A stretch of DNA of 64,000 bases from Streptomyces fumigatiscleroticus. GTDB taxonomy: Bacteria; Actinomycetota; Actinomycetes; Streptomycetales; Streptomycetaceae. Location of the stretch: positions 121,297-185,296 of the forward strand of contig NZ_BMQF01000019.1 of the NCBI RefSeq assembly GCF_014647975.1, in the 5' to 3' direction. Below, piece after piece: positions 43,027-53,253 of this stretch (the stretch's first letter is position 1; each line of letters starts with the position of its first letter). The notes under the pieces are model-generated. The model did not search any database. It worked only from the letters and a program-made list of their open reading frames with translations, and was not told the DNA's origin. The translations under genes were made by a program, and so were the position numbers.

Positions 43027-43895
43027 AGCTCTCCCAGCAACCCCTCGACGAAGGCCATCGACTCCCGTGGAGTGAGAGCCTGGGCCCGGATGATTCCATA
43101 CTGTGCCTCAAGCTCCCGAACGGGCGTCCGCTCGGTGTAGAGGTGGCTGCTCTTCTGCACTTCCGCGTACGCGATGCGCTGCCCGGTCTTGGTCTCGATC
43201 AACGTGAACGGCCCGGAGAGCCCGGCGTGTTCCTCCCGTTGCAGTGGCATGACCTGGATCTCGACGTTGCGCTTCTGAGCGACGAGGAGAACCTGCTCCA
43301 GTTGGCCCCGATGGACCTCGGCTCCCCCGATGGGCCGCCGGAGTGCTGCCTCCTCGATGACGAAGCTCATCAGTGGCGCGGGCCAACGCGCGAAGATCCC
43401 CTGTCGGAGCAGACGAGCGGCCACTCGCTGTTCGATCGTCTCCTCGTCCAGCAACGGGCGACGCATCGTGAAGACCGCGCGCGCGTACTCCTCGGTCTGC
43501 AACAGCCCCTTCACGACATGGGTGTCGTAGGCGTGCAGCTCGACCGCCTCGGCTTCCAGCCGGGCCGCGTCGCGGAAGAACGCCGGGTACTGCGCTCTCG
43601 CCACCTCCTCCTTCATCTCGCTCAGGACGCCGCCCGCGTCCAGCGTCTTGTCCGCCAGGTCGATGAACTTGGGCGGCGGCACCCGCTTTCCCTGCTCGTA
43701 CGCCGCGATCGTGGACGGCGCGTAGCCGGTCCGCCGCCCGAACTCCACTCGTTCCAAGCCCGCCCGCACCCGGAACCGCTTGAGCTGCCGACCGAACACC
43801 CTGAGGATGCCCGCCCCCGGTTCCGGCGACCCGGCCCCCTCCACCCTGCTGTCGGGGTCCAGCGCGTCACCAGGCCCCCGCACCATCTCACTCAC
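43023..43895 (-). CDS. HTH/DUF5753 transcriptional regulator
   Basis: A 290-residue protein. An XRE HTH spans about 33-90 (FGRQLKRFRVRAGLERVEFGRRTGYAPSTIAAYEQGKRVP). The DUF5753 domain follows (HAYDTHVVKGLLQTEEYARAVFTMRRPLLDEETIEQRVAARLLRQ). The GTG start at 43895 has GAGGAG about 12 nt upstream; ATG 43886 is possible. It is coupled to the DUF397 gene. Together with the ATPase-like gene at 45311 it forms the usual WhiJ-type regulatory set of Streptomyces. Confidence 0.9.
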   Translation of the reverse strand: MSEMVRGPGDALDPDSRVEGAGSPEPGAGILRVFGRQLKRFRVRAGLERVEFGRRTGYAPSTIAAYEQGKRVPPPKFIDLADKTLDAGGVLSEMKEEVARAQYPAFFRDAARLEAEAVELHAYDTHVVKGLLQTEEYARAVFTMRRPLLDEETIEQRVAARLLRQGIFARWPAPLMSFVIEEAALRRPIGGAEVHRGQLEQVLLVAQKRNVEIQVMPLQREEHAGLSGPFTLIETKTGQRIAYAEVQKSSHLYTERTPVRELEAQYGIIRAQALTPRESMAFVEGLLGEL

Positions 43896-44004
43896 CCGCT
43901 CGCCCGCCTCCTCACTCGCCCGCTGTCACCGACGCTAGAAAGTCCGAGGTCACGGCACCGGCGAACGTCAGAAGTTCACCAGTACAGGGTCTGTCGCCTC
44001 CCGG

Positions 44005-44925
44005 TCAGGCGGCGCACTCCCTGAGGTCGCGGCAGTCCCGGCACAAGGCGTTCGGATCGTGCGCCCGGATGCCACGGTCACAGCCGTCGCAGTTGGTCAT
44101 CGGCGCCGGCCTGTCCGGCACCGCCTCGCGAGGCGCCGGCGGCAAGGGCGGCGGCAGCAGCGTGCCAAGGCGGTGTTCGAGAAAGCGGACCGGGTGGTGG
44201 ATCGGCGTGCCCTCCGGTGGCAGCCCCGCCGTCAACGTGCGCGCGATCTGGTCCGGCGTCGCGGCTCGCGCGAGCCAGCTCTCCACTGCGGGCACCAGCC
44301 GGTGTACGTCCCGCACGGACAGCAACAGCCGGGCGTCCGCGAGGCGCAGCCGTACCAGCAGGTCGGCCGCCTCGCCGGTAGGTTCCGCCACCGGCACCTG
44401 TGCCCCAGGCTTCGCACGTGGCACGACCGGCCTCGCGGCAGGCGGCTCACTCGCCACTGGCACAGGCGTCGCCTCATGCACCGAAGCCGAAACAGGAGGC
44501 GACGCACGTGCGGAGCCCCGCACCGGGCCCCGCACCGCCGTAGTCATCCCCGGCCGCTCCACGAAAACCGTACGCGTCGCGATCCGACCACCCCCGAGCG
44601 GCACCCGGCACCGCACCAAGTACCCGGCCGCCTCCAGCTCCCGCAACGCCCGACCGATCGTCACCTCCCCCTCTGGGAAGCGCACCGCCAGCGCCTTGAT
44701 GGTGACCGAGGCCCCGTCCGGCAGGGACTGGATGTGGACGCCGAGACCGATCGCGACAGCGGAGAGGCTCGGATGTTGGGCGAGGTGGTTGCCGACAACC
44801 GTGTATCGCTCGGTATGGCGGTGCCGTACGTGAAGGACGCCCGATCGCGGCGCGTCCGGAGGGAGCGCAAGGGATTCGGGCAACGTGTACGCGGACGTAG
44901 CCGCGTTAGACTGCGGATCAGCCAT
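44005..44925 (-). CDS. HTH-domain protein with C-terminal Cys-rich motif
   Basis: A 306-residue protein starting MADPQSNAATSAYTLPESLALPP. The middle contains a winged-helix-like segment (VTIKALAVRFPEGEVTIGRALRELEAAGYLVRCRVPLGGGRIATRT). A Pro/Ala-rich linker follows, then CDGCDRGIRAHDPNALCRDCRDL, a CxxC...CxxC arrangement suited to zinc. This is a common Streptomyces protein of unknown role. A longer frame upstream of ATG 44925 lacks protein-like sequence, so it is excluded. Confidence 0.75.
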   Translation of the reverse strand: MADPQSNAATSAYTLPESLALPPDAPRSGVLHVRHRHTERYTVVGNHLAQHPSLSAVAIGLGVHIQSLPDGASVTIKALAVRFPEGEVTIGRALRELEAAGYLVRCRVPLGGGRIATRTVFVERPGMTTAVRGPVRGSARASPPVSASVHEATPVPVASEPPAARPVVPRAKPGAQVPVAEPTGEAADLLVRLRLADARLLLSVRDVHRLVPAVESWLARAATPDQIARTLTAGLPPEGTPIHHPVRFLEHRLGTLLPPPLPPAPREAVPDRPAPMTNCDGCDRGIRAHDPNALCRDCRDLRECAA

Positions 44926-45310
44926 CGGGAAGGCTCTTCTTCCTGATCGGTCAGGCCCTCGCCAGGATTGCCGTCCTGCCGGGGGCCGTTTCTGTGTGTG
45001 TCTGTGTGCAGCGACCGTACCCCACCCGTACGGCCGCTCGACCCCTCCGACACCCGAACGAGTGACGGCCCAACTCACGCACGCACGGCAGGGTTTGGTG
45101 TGGTCGGTATTTATCCCAAGGCATTAAAAGAACGTCGTGCACCACCGGGTCGCGGAACCCCGCGTCCCGGTACCAACGGTCGCGCTCGCCCTCAGATACC
45201 CCCTACACCGCCGACACCTCGCACACACCCGCACCGGTACCGCCTACACCGCCCCGCTGTGTGCGCGTAGCCCCTGTGCCCCACCGGAACGAGACGGCAG
45301 CGTGGGCGGC
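44926..45310. other. Divergent intergenic region, no gene seen
   Basis: 385 bp between the zinc-motif HTH gene and the ATPase gene. It contains an AT-richer patch (TATTTATCCC near 45109 to AAAAGAAC near 45132) that may hold promoters. No ORF in it looks protein-like. Confidence 0.5.
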
Positions 45311-45853
45311 ATGACCAGCAAGTCCTCCCCATCCCCCACGACGACCAGCACCTCCTCGATCGGCGCCGAGGCCGTGCCCCCACCCCGCGAGTTCACCATG
45401 CGCTTCAGCTCCACGCCCCGCGGCGCACGTCTCGCCCGCCGTCTGGTGTCGCACCGTCTCGACGCTTGGGGGCACCCCTACGGCTCGGCCGCCAACGAGT
45501 CCCTGACGCTCGTCACCGCCGAACTCGCCGCCAACGCGGTGCGCCATGGCCACGTACCGGGCCGGGACTTCGCGGTGCGGCTCGTCGCGGCGGGCGGCGG
45601 GACGCTGCGGGTGGAGGTGTCCGACGCGCGCGCGGAGCGGCTGCCGCTGCTGTCCCTGCGGGAGCCGCCCGGCGAGGACGAGTCCGGCCGGGGGCTGATG
45701 CTCGTGGCCGCGCTGGCCGACCGGTGGGGCGCCGCACCGCGGGCCGCCGGTCCGGGGAAGACGGTGTGGGCGGAAATGGGATCCCACGCGCCGGCTGATC
45801 CCCAGGCGTGTTCGGGCGAGGCACCCGCTGACGGTCTCGGCCCCCGTACCTGA
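45311..45853 (+). CDS. ATP-binding regulatory protein (RsbW-like HATPase)
   Basis: A 180-residue protein with a GHKL ATPase fold of the anti-sigma-factor kinase type. The N box is LVTAELAANAVRHGH and the later motif DESGRGLMLVAALADRWG is the G region. A 30-residue Ser/Thr/Pro-rich tail precedes the domain. Such stand-alone ATPases commonly accompany DUF397/HTH genes in Streptomyces. ATG 45311 is chosen because the preceding frame is not protein-like; the ribosome site is weak. Confidence 0.88.
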   Translation: MTSKSSPSPTTTSTSSIGAEAVPPPREFTMRFSSTPRGARLARRLVSHRLDAWGHPYGSAANESLTLVTAELAANAVRHGHVPGRDFAVRLVAAGGGTLRVEVSDARAERLPLLSLREPPGEDESGRGLMLVAALADRWGAAPRAAGPGKTVWAEMGSHAPADPQACSGEAPADGLGPRT

Positions 45854-45876
45854 ATTCCGGTACGGGGGCCGAGACC
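45833..45876. terminator. Perfect 18-bp hairpin between convergent genes
   Basis: GGTCTCGGCCCCCGTACC and its exact complement flank an 8-nt loop (TGAATTCC). It includes the ATPase gene stop codon and lies 28 bp from the end of the convergent immunity gene, so it probably works in both directions. Confidence 0.9.
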
Positions 45877-45903
45877 GCGTCGCCATGGCCCGGGTCGGCT
45901 CCG

Positions 45904-46323
45904 TCAGCCGTCCGTCGCCTCCTGCTGCCGTTCCTGGAGCTGCTCCAGCGCCTTCTCGCGCACCTGCTCCCAGGGATGCCGGGAGAGTCGCGTGAGCGCG
46001 TCGGTGGGTGTGACCGGGTTTCCCGCCACCGACGAGACGACGGCGTCGTGATCGTCGCGGGACAGGGTGTCCAGGACGTCCTCCGGCGCCTTCTTCCGGC
46101 CGGCGATGTTCGCTCTGACCCGCCAGTCGTCGTCGCGCACCAGGAGCCGCAGCACCTCATCGGGTACGGAACGGTTGAACGTCACCCAGAACCTCATCTC
46201 CGGGTGGTTGTCCACGATGTCGAGCCAGACGTCGAGCGGGGCGTCCTCCTGTTTGATCCGCCGGAAGTCGGCGCTGTCTCCGCTCAGACGCAGGCGAACG
46301 AACTCAGCGGCGCTCTCGATCAT
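45904..46323 (-). CDS. Repeat protein, probable immunity partner of RHS toxin
   Basis: A 139-residue acidic protein. From about residue 50 it has LRV/HEAT-like repeats (SVPDEVLRLLVRDDDWRVRANIAGRKKAPEDVLDTLSRDD...NPVTPTDALTRLSRHPWEQVREKAL). The ATG at 46323 overlaps the toxin stop (TGATG), the standard place for an immunity gene of a polymorphic toxin. It presumably binds and blocks the C-terminal toxin domain. That role is inferred from position and size. Confidence 0.75.
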   Translation of the reverse strand: MIESAAEFVRLRLSGDSADFRRIKQEDAPLDVWLDIVDNHPEMRFWVTFNRSVPDEVLRLLVRDDDWRVRANIAGRKKAPEDVLDTLSRDDHDAVVSSVAGNPVTPTDALTRLSRHPWEQVREKALEQLQERQQEATDG

Positions 46324-49300
46324 CAGCAGCCTCTCACCGTCTTCAAGGACTTCATGGAAATGAACTTTCCGGTGTTGCCCTTGTGCTTGCCCTCGATGAA
46401 CGTACCGTCCTCACCCGCGTCCGCAACCCATTCCAGCCCCTTGGAGGTCTCCCGGTACACCTTCCACGCTGACTTACCGTGACCGGTCTTGTCCGGGCTC
46501 CACCAGTACCGGGTGCCGTTGGTGTCAGGCGGCTGCTCGTAGTAGTTCGCCTTGAACGGCCCACCGTTCATAATTCTCGTCGACCTCTCGGGATTGATGG
46601 TCCAGACGCCAGGGGGCGCTCCACCGTCGTTATGGACGAGGACCGGTGTGTCACCCGCGAGCACGTAATACGTGTGCAGCTGCTCGACCGTGAGGTTATA
46701 CATCGCGGTCCTGCCGGAGCGGGGCAGGAGGCCGACCAGGGAGACGTGTCCCTTGTCCGTGGTCCTGAGCCGGTGACCCGGGGTGAGCTGGACCGCGGGG
46801 GTCCAGGCATCGATGGTTTCGTCCCAGAAGAGGTGCGTGGCCGTGGTGCGGATCGTCGACATCTCGCCGTCGGCGTCCCGGACCTCGAGGTCGATCAGGT
46901 CGTCGTCCTGGTGGACGAGTTCGGCCGTGACCGTGCGCACGGCGCGTTCGCCGGTCTCGGGGTCCGTGGCGACGACCTGGTCTCCGGTCCGGACCTCGGC
47001 GATCGGCTTGGTGGTGCCGTCCGCCATCAGGACTTCGGTGTCCGGGTCGAAACTGTTGCAGGCACCCCCAGAACCCTTGCCTCCGCCGTAGGCAACGCCG
47101 AGATACGCCACGAAGGCCGTGTCCACGAAGTCTGCAATGATCTTGCCTCGTGCCACCTCCTTGGCCTTCTTGTCGCACTCGCGGGCGTGGTATGCGCAAT
47201 ACGTGGCCGCGATCTCCTTGGCCTTCTCTACGTCGTTCCCGCCGTGCAGCACATAGAGGTAGGCCTGGCGGCAGCCCTCGCGTCCGTAGCAGGCCGAACC
47301 CTGCTTCTCCGACTCGTAGACCGGGTTGTACCAGAAGTCGTCGGTGAACTCCCCGTCCATCGCGCTGGCCCAGTAGTCGGACAGCTTGTCGATGTCATTG
47401 GTGACCGGGGTGTTGTTGGCCACCCACGTCTTCTTCGCGTGCTGCCGCTTGTAGATGGTCCCGCGCTTGTAGTCCGTCGTCCCCGTCTTCGGGTCGTAGC
47501 CGACCTCCTGCTGGGTCTTCTTGTCGCAGTTGGCCAGGCTGTACTGGCAGGAGTTGGGCCGGGAGCCGATCTCCGTGCCGGCCGGGTCGGAGTGGGTCAG
47601 CGGGTTGTTGTCGGCGTAGGTGTAGCCGTGCATCTGCTGCGGGTCGGTGGCCGTGAAGACCGGGTCGACCGACAGGAAGCGGCCGGTGGAGGGGTCGTAC
47701 TCGCGGGCGCCGAGGTGGGTCAGGCCGGTGGCGGTGTCGGTGGTGCCGCCGACGAAGCCCCTGGTGCCGGGCCAGGTGGTGGGCTCGGTGCCGCGCAGTT
47801 CGCCGAAGGGCTTGGTGCGGCGCTGGGTGAGGGCCTGGCTGGTGGCGTCGACGGAGAGCTGGGCGGTGCCGTGGTGGTCGGCCAGCGTGAAGGAGATCTT
47901 GCCGTCGTCGCTCTGGACCGCCTGGTGGCCGCCGCCGACGTCGAAGTAGCGGGTGCCCTTGGCGGTGGTCGCGCCCTTCGGCAGGGTGATCTCGGTGGTG
48001 CCGAGGTAGAGCGTGGTCTCGGTCGGGGTGCGGCCGATCAGGCGGTTGCCGTCGGCGTCGTACAGGTACTGCGTGACCTTGTCGCCGCCGCTCTCCTGGG
48101 GCTCGGTGACCTTCGCCAGGTGGCCTTCTGCGTCCCAGTCGAGGGTCTGTGAGGTGCCGTCGCCCAGCAGCCTCGTCTCGGTGTCGCCGATGTCGTCATA
48201 GGTGTAGGTGTCGGTGGACTTGACCGTGCCGGTGGTGGTGTCCACCGAGGTCAGCTGGTGCGAGCCGGTCTCCGGGTAGTGGTAGGCGCGCTGGGTGTCC
48301 GTACCGCCCGCGGTGGTGGCGTGTGCGGTCTCGGTGAGCCGGTTGCCGATGACGTCGTAGGTGTAGGAGTCCCAGTACGGGGCCGGGCCGCCCACCGCGC
48401 TCGTGGTGGGAGTCGCCGCGCAGGTCGCGGTCGGCTGCGTCCAGGCCTCCGTCAGCCGGCCCAGGTAGTCGTAGTCGAAGCACTGGTTGTCGGTGCCCGA
48501 GCGGGACGTGTCCGAGACGGATGTGACGTTGCCCGCCTCGTCGTACTGGTAGGTGTTGTACTGGTCGACGCCCGCGACGTCCTGGCGGTCGACCCGCGAG
48601 GTCGCGAGGCGCTGGGTGCCCCACTCGTAGGTGTTGGTCTCGTAGGTCGACTTGCCGCCGCTCGCGGAGAACGCGTACTGGAGCGGCTTGCCCGTGTAGC
48701 TGTAGGAGGTCGTGCCACTCAGGCTCGACGGGCCGTCGACGGCGATGGGCCGCAGCGTGCCGTCCTCGTAGGTGTAGGCCACGGAGGTGGCCGCCAGCGC
48801 ACCCGCCGCGGGGTAGCCGACTGCTTCCACCGCGCCCGACGCCTTGTACGAGGTCGCGGACAGATAGGTGCCGGCCAGCGCGCCCTCGGAGGACGGGATG
48901 GTCACGGAGGTGCGCAGCGGGCGGTAGAGCCGGTCGTAGGCGACGACCTTGGTGCTGTACGCCTGGCCGCCGCTGTAGCGGATGGACTCGGCGAGGTGTC
49001 CCTTGGCGCCGCTGACCGTGTCGTACACCCACTTGGCGCGCAGGGTGCCGGTGGCGGAGCCCTCGCGCAGCTCGGTCTGGCGGCCCTGGCCGTCGTAGAG
49101 GTGGGCGAGGACGGTGCCGCGGGCGTCCTTGGTGGTGGTCAGCAGACCGCGGTCGTCGTACTCGTAGTGGGTGGCGCCCTTGTCGGGGTCGGTGGTGTCG
49201 GTCTGCCGGCCGAGCAGGTCGTACGTCCAGGTCCAGGTGTTGCCCGCCGGGTCGGTGACCTCGGTCGGCTCGCCGCGCGGCGAGTAGCCGTAGGTCGTGG

Positions 49301-52300
49301 TGTCGTACGCGGCGTCGGCGCTGCGCGAGTGCAGCAGGCGGAGTTCGGTGGTGTTGCCGCGCGAGTCGTTGAGGGTGGTCGTCGCGGTGCCGCCGGCCGG
49401 CGGGATGACGGTGGTGCGGTCGCCGCCGTAGAGGGTCTTCGTGACGCCGAGGACCTTGCCGCCGTCGCCGTTCCCGGCGACCTGCCGCGCCTCGGTCTGC
49501 CGGCCGAGACCGTCGTAGGTGTACCAGGTCTGGGTCTCCACGCTGAGCGCGTCATCGAGCGTGAAGAGGGTGGTGGAGGGTGCGGTCCTGTCGGTGTAGT
49601 AGGAGGCGAACTCCTTCGCCGTCAGGCCGCGTTCGTCGTAGAACGTGTCCGTCAGCAGCGTGCCGCCCTTGGGGCCGGGGGCCTGGGTCTGGCGGGGGCG
49701 CAGGAAGCCGTCGTAGAGGACGTACGAGGTGTCCTGGCCGCCGTTGTTGCCGATGATCTTCGTGCCGACCGCGACCGGCTTGCCGTCGGTGACCGTGTAC
49801 GTGAACTCGTAGCTGGGGGTCTGGCCGGTGGTGCGGTCCGGCAGCCACACCTTGGTGGTGCGGCCCAGCGCGTCGTAGGCGAAGGTGGTGACCTTGCCGT
49901 TGGTGTCCGTCTGGGTGAGCGGCTGGCCGCGCAGCGTCTCGAAGGTCTGCGTGGTGGTCGTCGCGGTGGTGCTGTCGCCCGGGGTGACGGGCGGTGTGGT
50001 GACCTTGGAGCTGGTGGCGAAGCCCGTGGTGGGGGTGTACGCCGTGGTGGTGGTCCGGCCGTCGGTGCGGGCGGTCCGGGTCAGGGTGCCGTCCGAGGTG
50101 ACCTTGACGTCGGCCGTCAGGTCGGTGGAGGTCAGCGTCCGACCGTAGGGGTCGTAGGTGGAGCCCGACTCGAGGTAGACGGCCGTGGTGCCGTCGTACT
50201 TCTTCAGCTGGGCGACGCGGGTGGCGTCGCCCTTGGTGGCCGCCGCTCCGTAGGCGCCGCCGTCGTAGGCGGTGCGGGTGTCGGAGAGGACGTCGGCCGG
50301 GCGGCTGGTGGCGGCGTCGCACGCCTTGGCCACCGTCTCGACGCGGACCGGGGTGTTGAGGACGACGCTGCCCGCGGCGTAGGTGGTGCGGGTGCACTGG
50401 TCGTCGGCGGCGGTGCTGGTGTCGCCCGCGTCGTCGGTCCGGGTGAGCTGGCCGGTCGTCGCGTCGAACGTGTTGGTGGTGGACGTGGTCCGCCACTTGG
50501 CGCCCGCCCCGTCGTCCAGCGAGGTCCAGGTCTTCGTGTTCTCGGTGCCGGTGAGGTCGGCGGTGACGGTGCCCCAGTCGCGGACCTTCTTCGCGGTCTC
50601 CTTGTGCCAGGGCCGGCTGACGGTCTTGGAGAGGACCTTGCCGCCGGGCGCTGAGTAGGTGACCGTCCTGTAGGCGAACCCGGCCGCCGAGGAGTGGTCG
50701 GTGAGGGCGTCGCCCTCACCGGAGTCCAGGGCGACGGTGACGCTCTTGGTGCCGCCGCTCGTCGACTTGCGGTCGCCGTCCATGCCGCGCAGGTAGTAGG
50801 TGTCGGTCTGCGTCTTCATGGCCGCGGCGCCGCCCTGGCCGCCGGTGCGGACCCGGACGTGTCCGTAGCCGCGCCAGTCGGACCAGGTCTTGAACTTGTC
50901 CTCGGTCAGTCCGTCGGCGTCGTCGAAGTGCCAGGCCGCGCCGTCCAGGTAGTCGTACCGGGTGACCTGGTCGGGCGCGCCGCCGGTGCGGTCGGTGGAG
51001 GTGACCGTGTCCACCACGTACTTGTTGAACCACTGCCGCACCGGGTCGTCGGTGGAGCTGCCGCCGATGTACTGCGGGAAGCAGCGGGTGGTGTTGGTCT
51101 CCGGGGTGGGCAGCGCGTCGGCGTCGCAGACCGGGTCCGAGTAGCCGACGTCGATCTGGCCGCCGGACTCGTCGGCCACGGAGAACAGCCGGGACTTGAT
51201 GAAGGGGGCGAAGCCGTCGCCGGTCTTGTCGAGGCGGTTGGCGAGCTGGGTGTAGGCGAAGGTGACCTTCGGCAGGGTGATGGAGGAGGTGCCGTCGTAG
51301 CCGGTGCGCTGGACGGAGTCCAGGAGCAGCTGGTAGTCGATGTCGGCCTGGCCCCAGCGGTGGGTGAGCGTCCAGCCGTCGACCTTGCTGTAGGCGCCGG
51401 AGGAGTTCAGGGTCTCGGTGGTGACGCCGGTCAGCCGCTTGCGGGTGAAGAACACCGGGGAGGACCGGCCGTCGTCGCAGTCGGTGCCCGCCTCGCAGTT
51501 CAGGTCCCACGGGGTGTCGTACCAGTAGAAGGCGTCCTTGGAGATGTCGGCGCAGGTGGTGGCCGAGTCCGGGATGCACCGCTCGGAGCTGGTGAAGTCG
51601 ACCTTGGCGAGCGCCTTGCCCGAGTACACGGCGGTGGACTTCAGCCCGTACTCGATGCGGTCCAGGGTGCCGCCGCGGACGTAGGGGGTGTCGTCGGCGG
51701 CCTTCAGGTTGCGGCCGTAGGAGTTGGTCTCCTTGTCGTAGTAGTACGCGACGGCGTTGCCGTGCGTGTCCACGACGTAGTCGAGGTTCCAGCGCCAGCC
51801 CTGCTGGCACCAGGAGTCGGCGAAGGCGGTGGCGTGGCAGGGCTCGCCGGAGTCGTCGCCGTAGACGGGGGTGGTCCAGGCGGAGTCCGTGGTCTCCTTG
51901 CCGCTCGCCCAGCCGGGCAGCCGGTTGTAGCCGAAGTAGTACTGGGTGCCGTCGGGTGTGGTGACCTTCCAGTACTCGTCGTTGCGGGCGCCGTTGGAGC
52001 GGACGTCGCTGGTGGAGCCGTAGATCCGCTCGATCTTGGTGCCGTCGTCGTTCTTCAGTCTCCAGGTGTTGGTGCCGCTCGGCACGAGTTCGCCGCCGGA
52101 GCCGTTGAGCTGGAGCACGGCGTTGTCGTAGGCCCAGCACAGGTCGCCGGGCTCGTTGCCGTCGGCGTTCTTCACGTCGTCGTCGACGCAGCCCTTGTAG
52201 CGGCGCTCGATGAAGCCGGGTGAGAGGTCGAAGCCGTCGCCGACCCAGGAGGACTGGTTGTTGGTGCCGCCGGTGCGGCCGTCGACGGTGCCCGAGGAGT

Positions 52301-53171
52301 AGGACAGGGAGACGTTGGGGACGAGTCCGCCCGGGACCTGCGGTACCGCCATGGGGTACGACCAGGCGAAGGAGCCGCTGTTGAGGTCGGTGCTCCAGGT
52401 CGCGGACGCGGACAGGGAGGTCGCCTTGTAGTCGCCTAGCCCGCCGCCGGTATCGGCGACCGCGGCGAGCACGGTGGCCGAGGAGGCGCTGAGCGCGACG
52501 GCGTTCGCGGTGAGGGTCTGCTTCTCGGTGTCGTTGACCGTCTCGACCGGTTCGGTGGTGCGGCAGCTCGCCTTCTGCGGGGTGGTGAGCACACAGGCGG
52601 GCAGCTCGACCAGGCGCAGCCGGGCGGCGTAGCCGCCGCCGTACGCGCCGGCGAAGGACGAGTAGTCGAGACCGGCCCTGACCAGGCCGGCGTCCTCGCC
52701 GTCCATGGCGCGGAGCGTGAAGAGGGGACCGTTCAGGCCGGCCTTCCGCGCGGTCGCGCGGTCCAGGACGCGGGCGTTGACCTTGCCGGTGGCCGCGTCC
52801 GTCCTCTTGCCCCCGATACGCGCGTCCAGGGTCAGCGGCAGGCCCTCGACCCGGGGCGCGGCCTTCGTCTTCGCGGTCCCGGCCGCGGCCAGGTCCACCG
52901 TCGCCGAGCCGGCCTCCGGCCAGGCGGTGGCCGGCGGCTCCTCGGGGGTGCGGGGGCCCTTCGTCGCCTTGCGCGGTACGGCCTTGCCCGCCGGGCCGCC
53001 GGCGAGCGGCTTCTCGGCGGCGGGGAGCGCCGGCCTGTGCCAGCCGGCGGCGATCACGGGGGTGGCGGCCCCCTGGAGCAGGGTCGCGGTCAGCACGGCG
53101 GCCGTGGCCAGGGCCACCTTGCGTCGTGGTCGGCGAAGCGGGCGGAAGAGTCTGCGTATGTCCGGTCTCAT
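46323..53171 (-). CDS. RHS-repeat polymorphic toxin with HINT domain
   Basis: A 2282-residue secreted protein. Residues 1 to about 43 are a signal peptide (KVALATAAVLTATLLQGAATPVIAAG). An SpvB-like region starts near 270 (VPGGLVPNVSLSYSSGTVDG) and YD repeats span about 950-1800. The RHS core motif is YDPSTGRFLSVDP near 1830. A HINT (intein-like) domain begins at Cys2038 (CNSFDPDTEVLMADG) and ends LVHN near 2185. The last 90 residues (STRIMNGGPFKANYYEQPP...GTRYWWSPDKTGHGKSAWKVY...) are the toxin tip; I take it as a small nuclease-like domain without firm family assignment. ATG 53171 has GAGGG at good spacing; 53177 is possible. Confidence 0.92.
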   Translation of the reverse strand: MRPDIRRLFRPLRRPRRKVALATAAVLTATLLQGAATPVIAAGWHRPALPAAEKPLAGGPAGKAVPRKATKGPRTPEEPPATAWPEAGSATVDLAAAGTAKTKAAPRVEGLPLTLDARIGGKRTDAATGKVNARVLDRATARKAGLNGPLFTLRAMDGEDAGLVRAGLDYSSFAGAYGGGYAARLRLVELPACVLTTPQKASCRTTEPVETVNDTEKQTLTANAVALSASSATVLAAVADTGGGLGDYKATSLSASATWSTDLNSGSFAWSYPMAVPQVPGGLVPNVSLSYSSGTVDGRTGGTNNQSSWVGDGFDLSPGFIERRYKGCVDDDVKNADGNEPGDLCWAYDNAVLQLNGSGGELVPSGTNTWRLKNDDGTKIERIYGSTSDVRSNGARNDEYWKVTTPDGTQYYFGYNRLPGWASGKETTDSAWTTPVYGDDSGEPCHATAFADSWCQQGWRWNLDYVVDTHGNAVAYYYDKETNSYGRNLKAADDTPYVRGGTLDRIEYGLKSTAVYSGKALAKVDFTSSERCIPDSATTCADISKDAFYWYDTPWDLNCEAGTDCDDGRSSPVFFTRKRLTGVTTETLNSSGAYSKVDGWTLTHRWGQADIDYQLLLDSVQRTGYDGTSSITLPKVTFAYTQLANRLDKTGDGFAPFIKSRLFSVADESGGQIDVGYSDPVCDADALPTPETNTTRCFPQYIGGSSTDDPVRQWFNKYVVDTVTSTDRTGGAPDQVTRYDYLDGAAWHFDDADGLTEDKFKTWSDWRGYGHVRVRTGGQGGAAAMKTQTDTYYLRGMDGDRKSTSGGTKSVTVALDSGEGDALTDHSSAAGFAYRTVTYSAPGGKVLSKTVSRPWHKETAKKVRDWGTVTADLTGTENTKTWTSLDDGAGAKWRTTSTTNTFDATTGQLTRTDDAGDTSTAADDQCTRTTYAAGSVVLNTPVRVETVAKACDAATSRPADVLSDTRTAYDGGAYGAAATKGDATRVAQLKKYDGTTAVYLESGSTYDPYGRTLTSTDLTADVKVTSDGTLTRTARTDGRTTTTAYTPTTGFATSSKVTTPPVTPGDSTTATTTTQTFETLRGQPLTQTDTNGKVTTFAYDALGRTTKVWLPDRTTGQTPSYEFTYTVTDGKPVAVGTKIIGNNGGQDTSYVLYDGFLRPRQTQAPGPKGGTLLTDTFYDERGLTAKEFASYYTDRTAPSTTLFTLDDALSVETQTWYTYDGLGRQTEARQVAGNGDGGKVLGVTKTLYGGDRTTVIPPAGGTATTTLNDSRGNTTELRLLHSRSADAAYDTTTYGYSPRGEPTEVTDPAGNTWTWTYDLLGRQTDTTDPDKGATHYEYDDRGLLTTTKDARGTVLAHLYDGQGRQTELREGSATGTLRAKWVYDTVSGAKGHLAESIRYSGGQAYSTKVVAYDRLYRPLRTSVTIPSSEGALAGTYLSATSYKASGAVEAVGYPAAGALAATSVAYTYEDGTLRPIAVDGPSSLSGTTSYSYTGKPLQYAFSASGGKSTYETNTYEWGTQRLATSRVDRQDVAGVDQYNTYQYDEAGNVTSVSDTSRSGTDNQCFDYDYLGRLTEAWTQPTATCAATPTTSAVGGPAPYWDSYTYDVIGNRLTETAHATTAGGTDTQRAYHYPETGSHQLTSVDTTTGTVKSTDTYTYDDIGDTETRLLGDGTSQTLDWDAEGHLAKVTEPQESGGDKVTQYLYDADGNRLIGRTPTETTLYLGTTEITLPKGATTAKGTRYFDVGGGHQAVQSDDGKISFTLADHHGTAQLSVDATSQALTQRRTKPFGELRGTEPTTWPGTRGFVGGTTDTATGLTHLGAREYDPSTGRFLSVDPVFTATDPQQMHGYTYADNNPLTHSDPAGTEIGSRPNSCQYSLANCDKKTQQEVGYDPKTGTTDYKRGTIYKRQHAKKTWVANNTPVTNDIDKLSDYWASAMDGEFTDDFWYNPVYESEKQGSACYGREGCRQAYLYVLHGGNDVEKAKEIAATYCAYHARECDKKAKEVARGKIIADFVDTAFVAYLGVAYGGGKGSGGACNSFDPDTEVLMADGTTKPIAEVRTGDQVVATDPETGERAVRTVTAELVHQDDDLIDLEVRDADGEMSTIRTTATHLFWDETIDAWTPAVQLTPGHRLRTTDKGHVSLVGLLPRSGRTAMYNLTVEQLHTYYVLAGDTPVLVHNDGGAPPGVWTINPERSTRIMNGGPFKANYYEQPPDTNGTRYWWSPDKTGHGKSAWKVYRETSKGLEWVADAGEDGTFIEGKHKGNTGKFISMKSLKTVRGC

Positions 53172-53253
53172 GGTCATCCCTCGTAGTCCCCAGTGCGTTC
53201 CGCCTGGTGCCCCGGGCGCGGCTGCACGGCTTTGCGTGAGTGAGCGGGCTCGC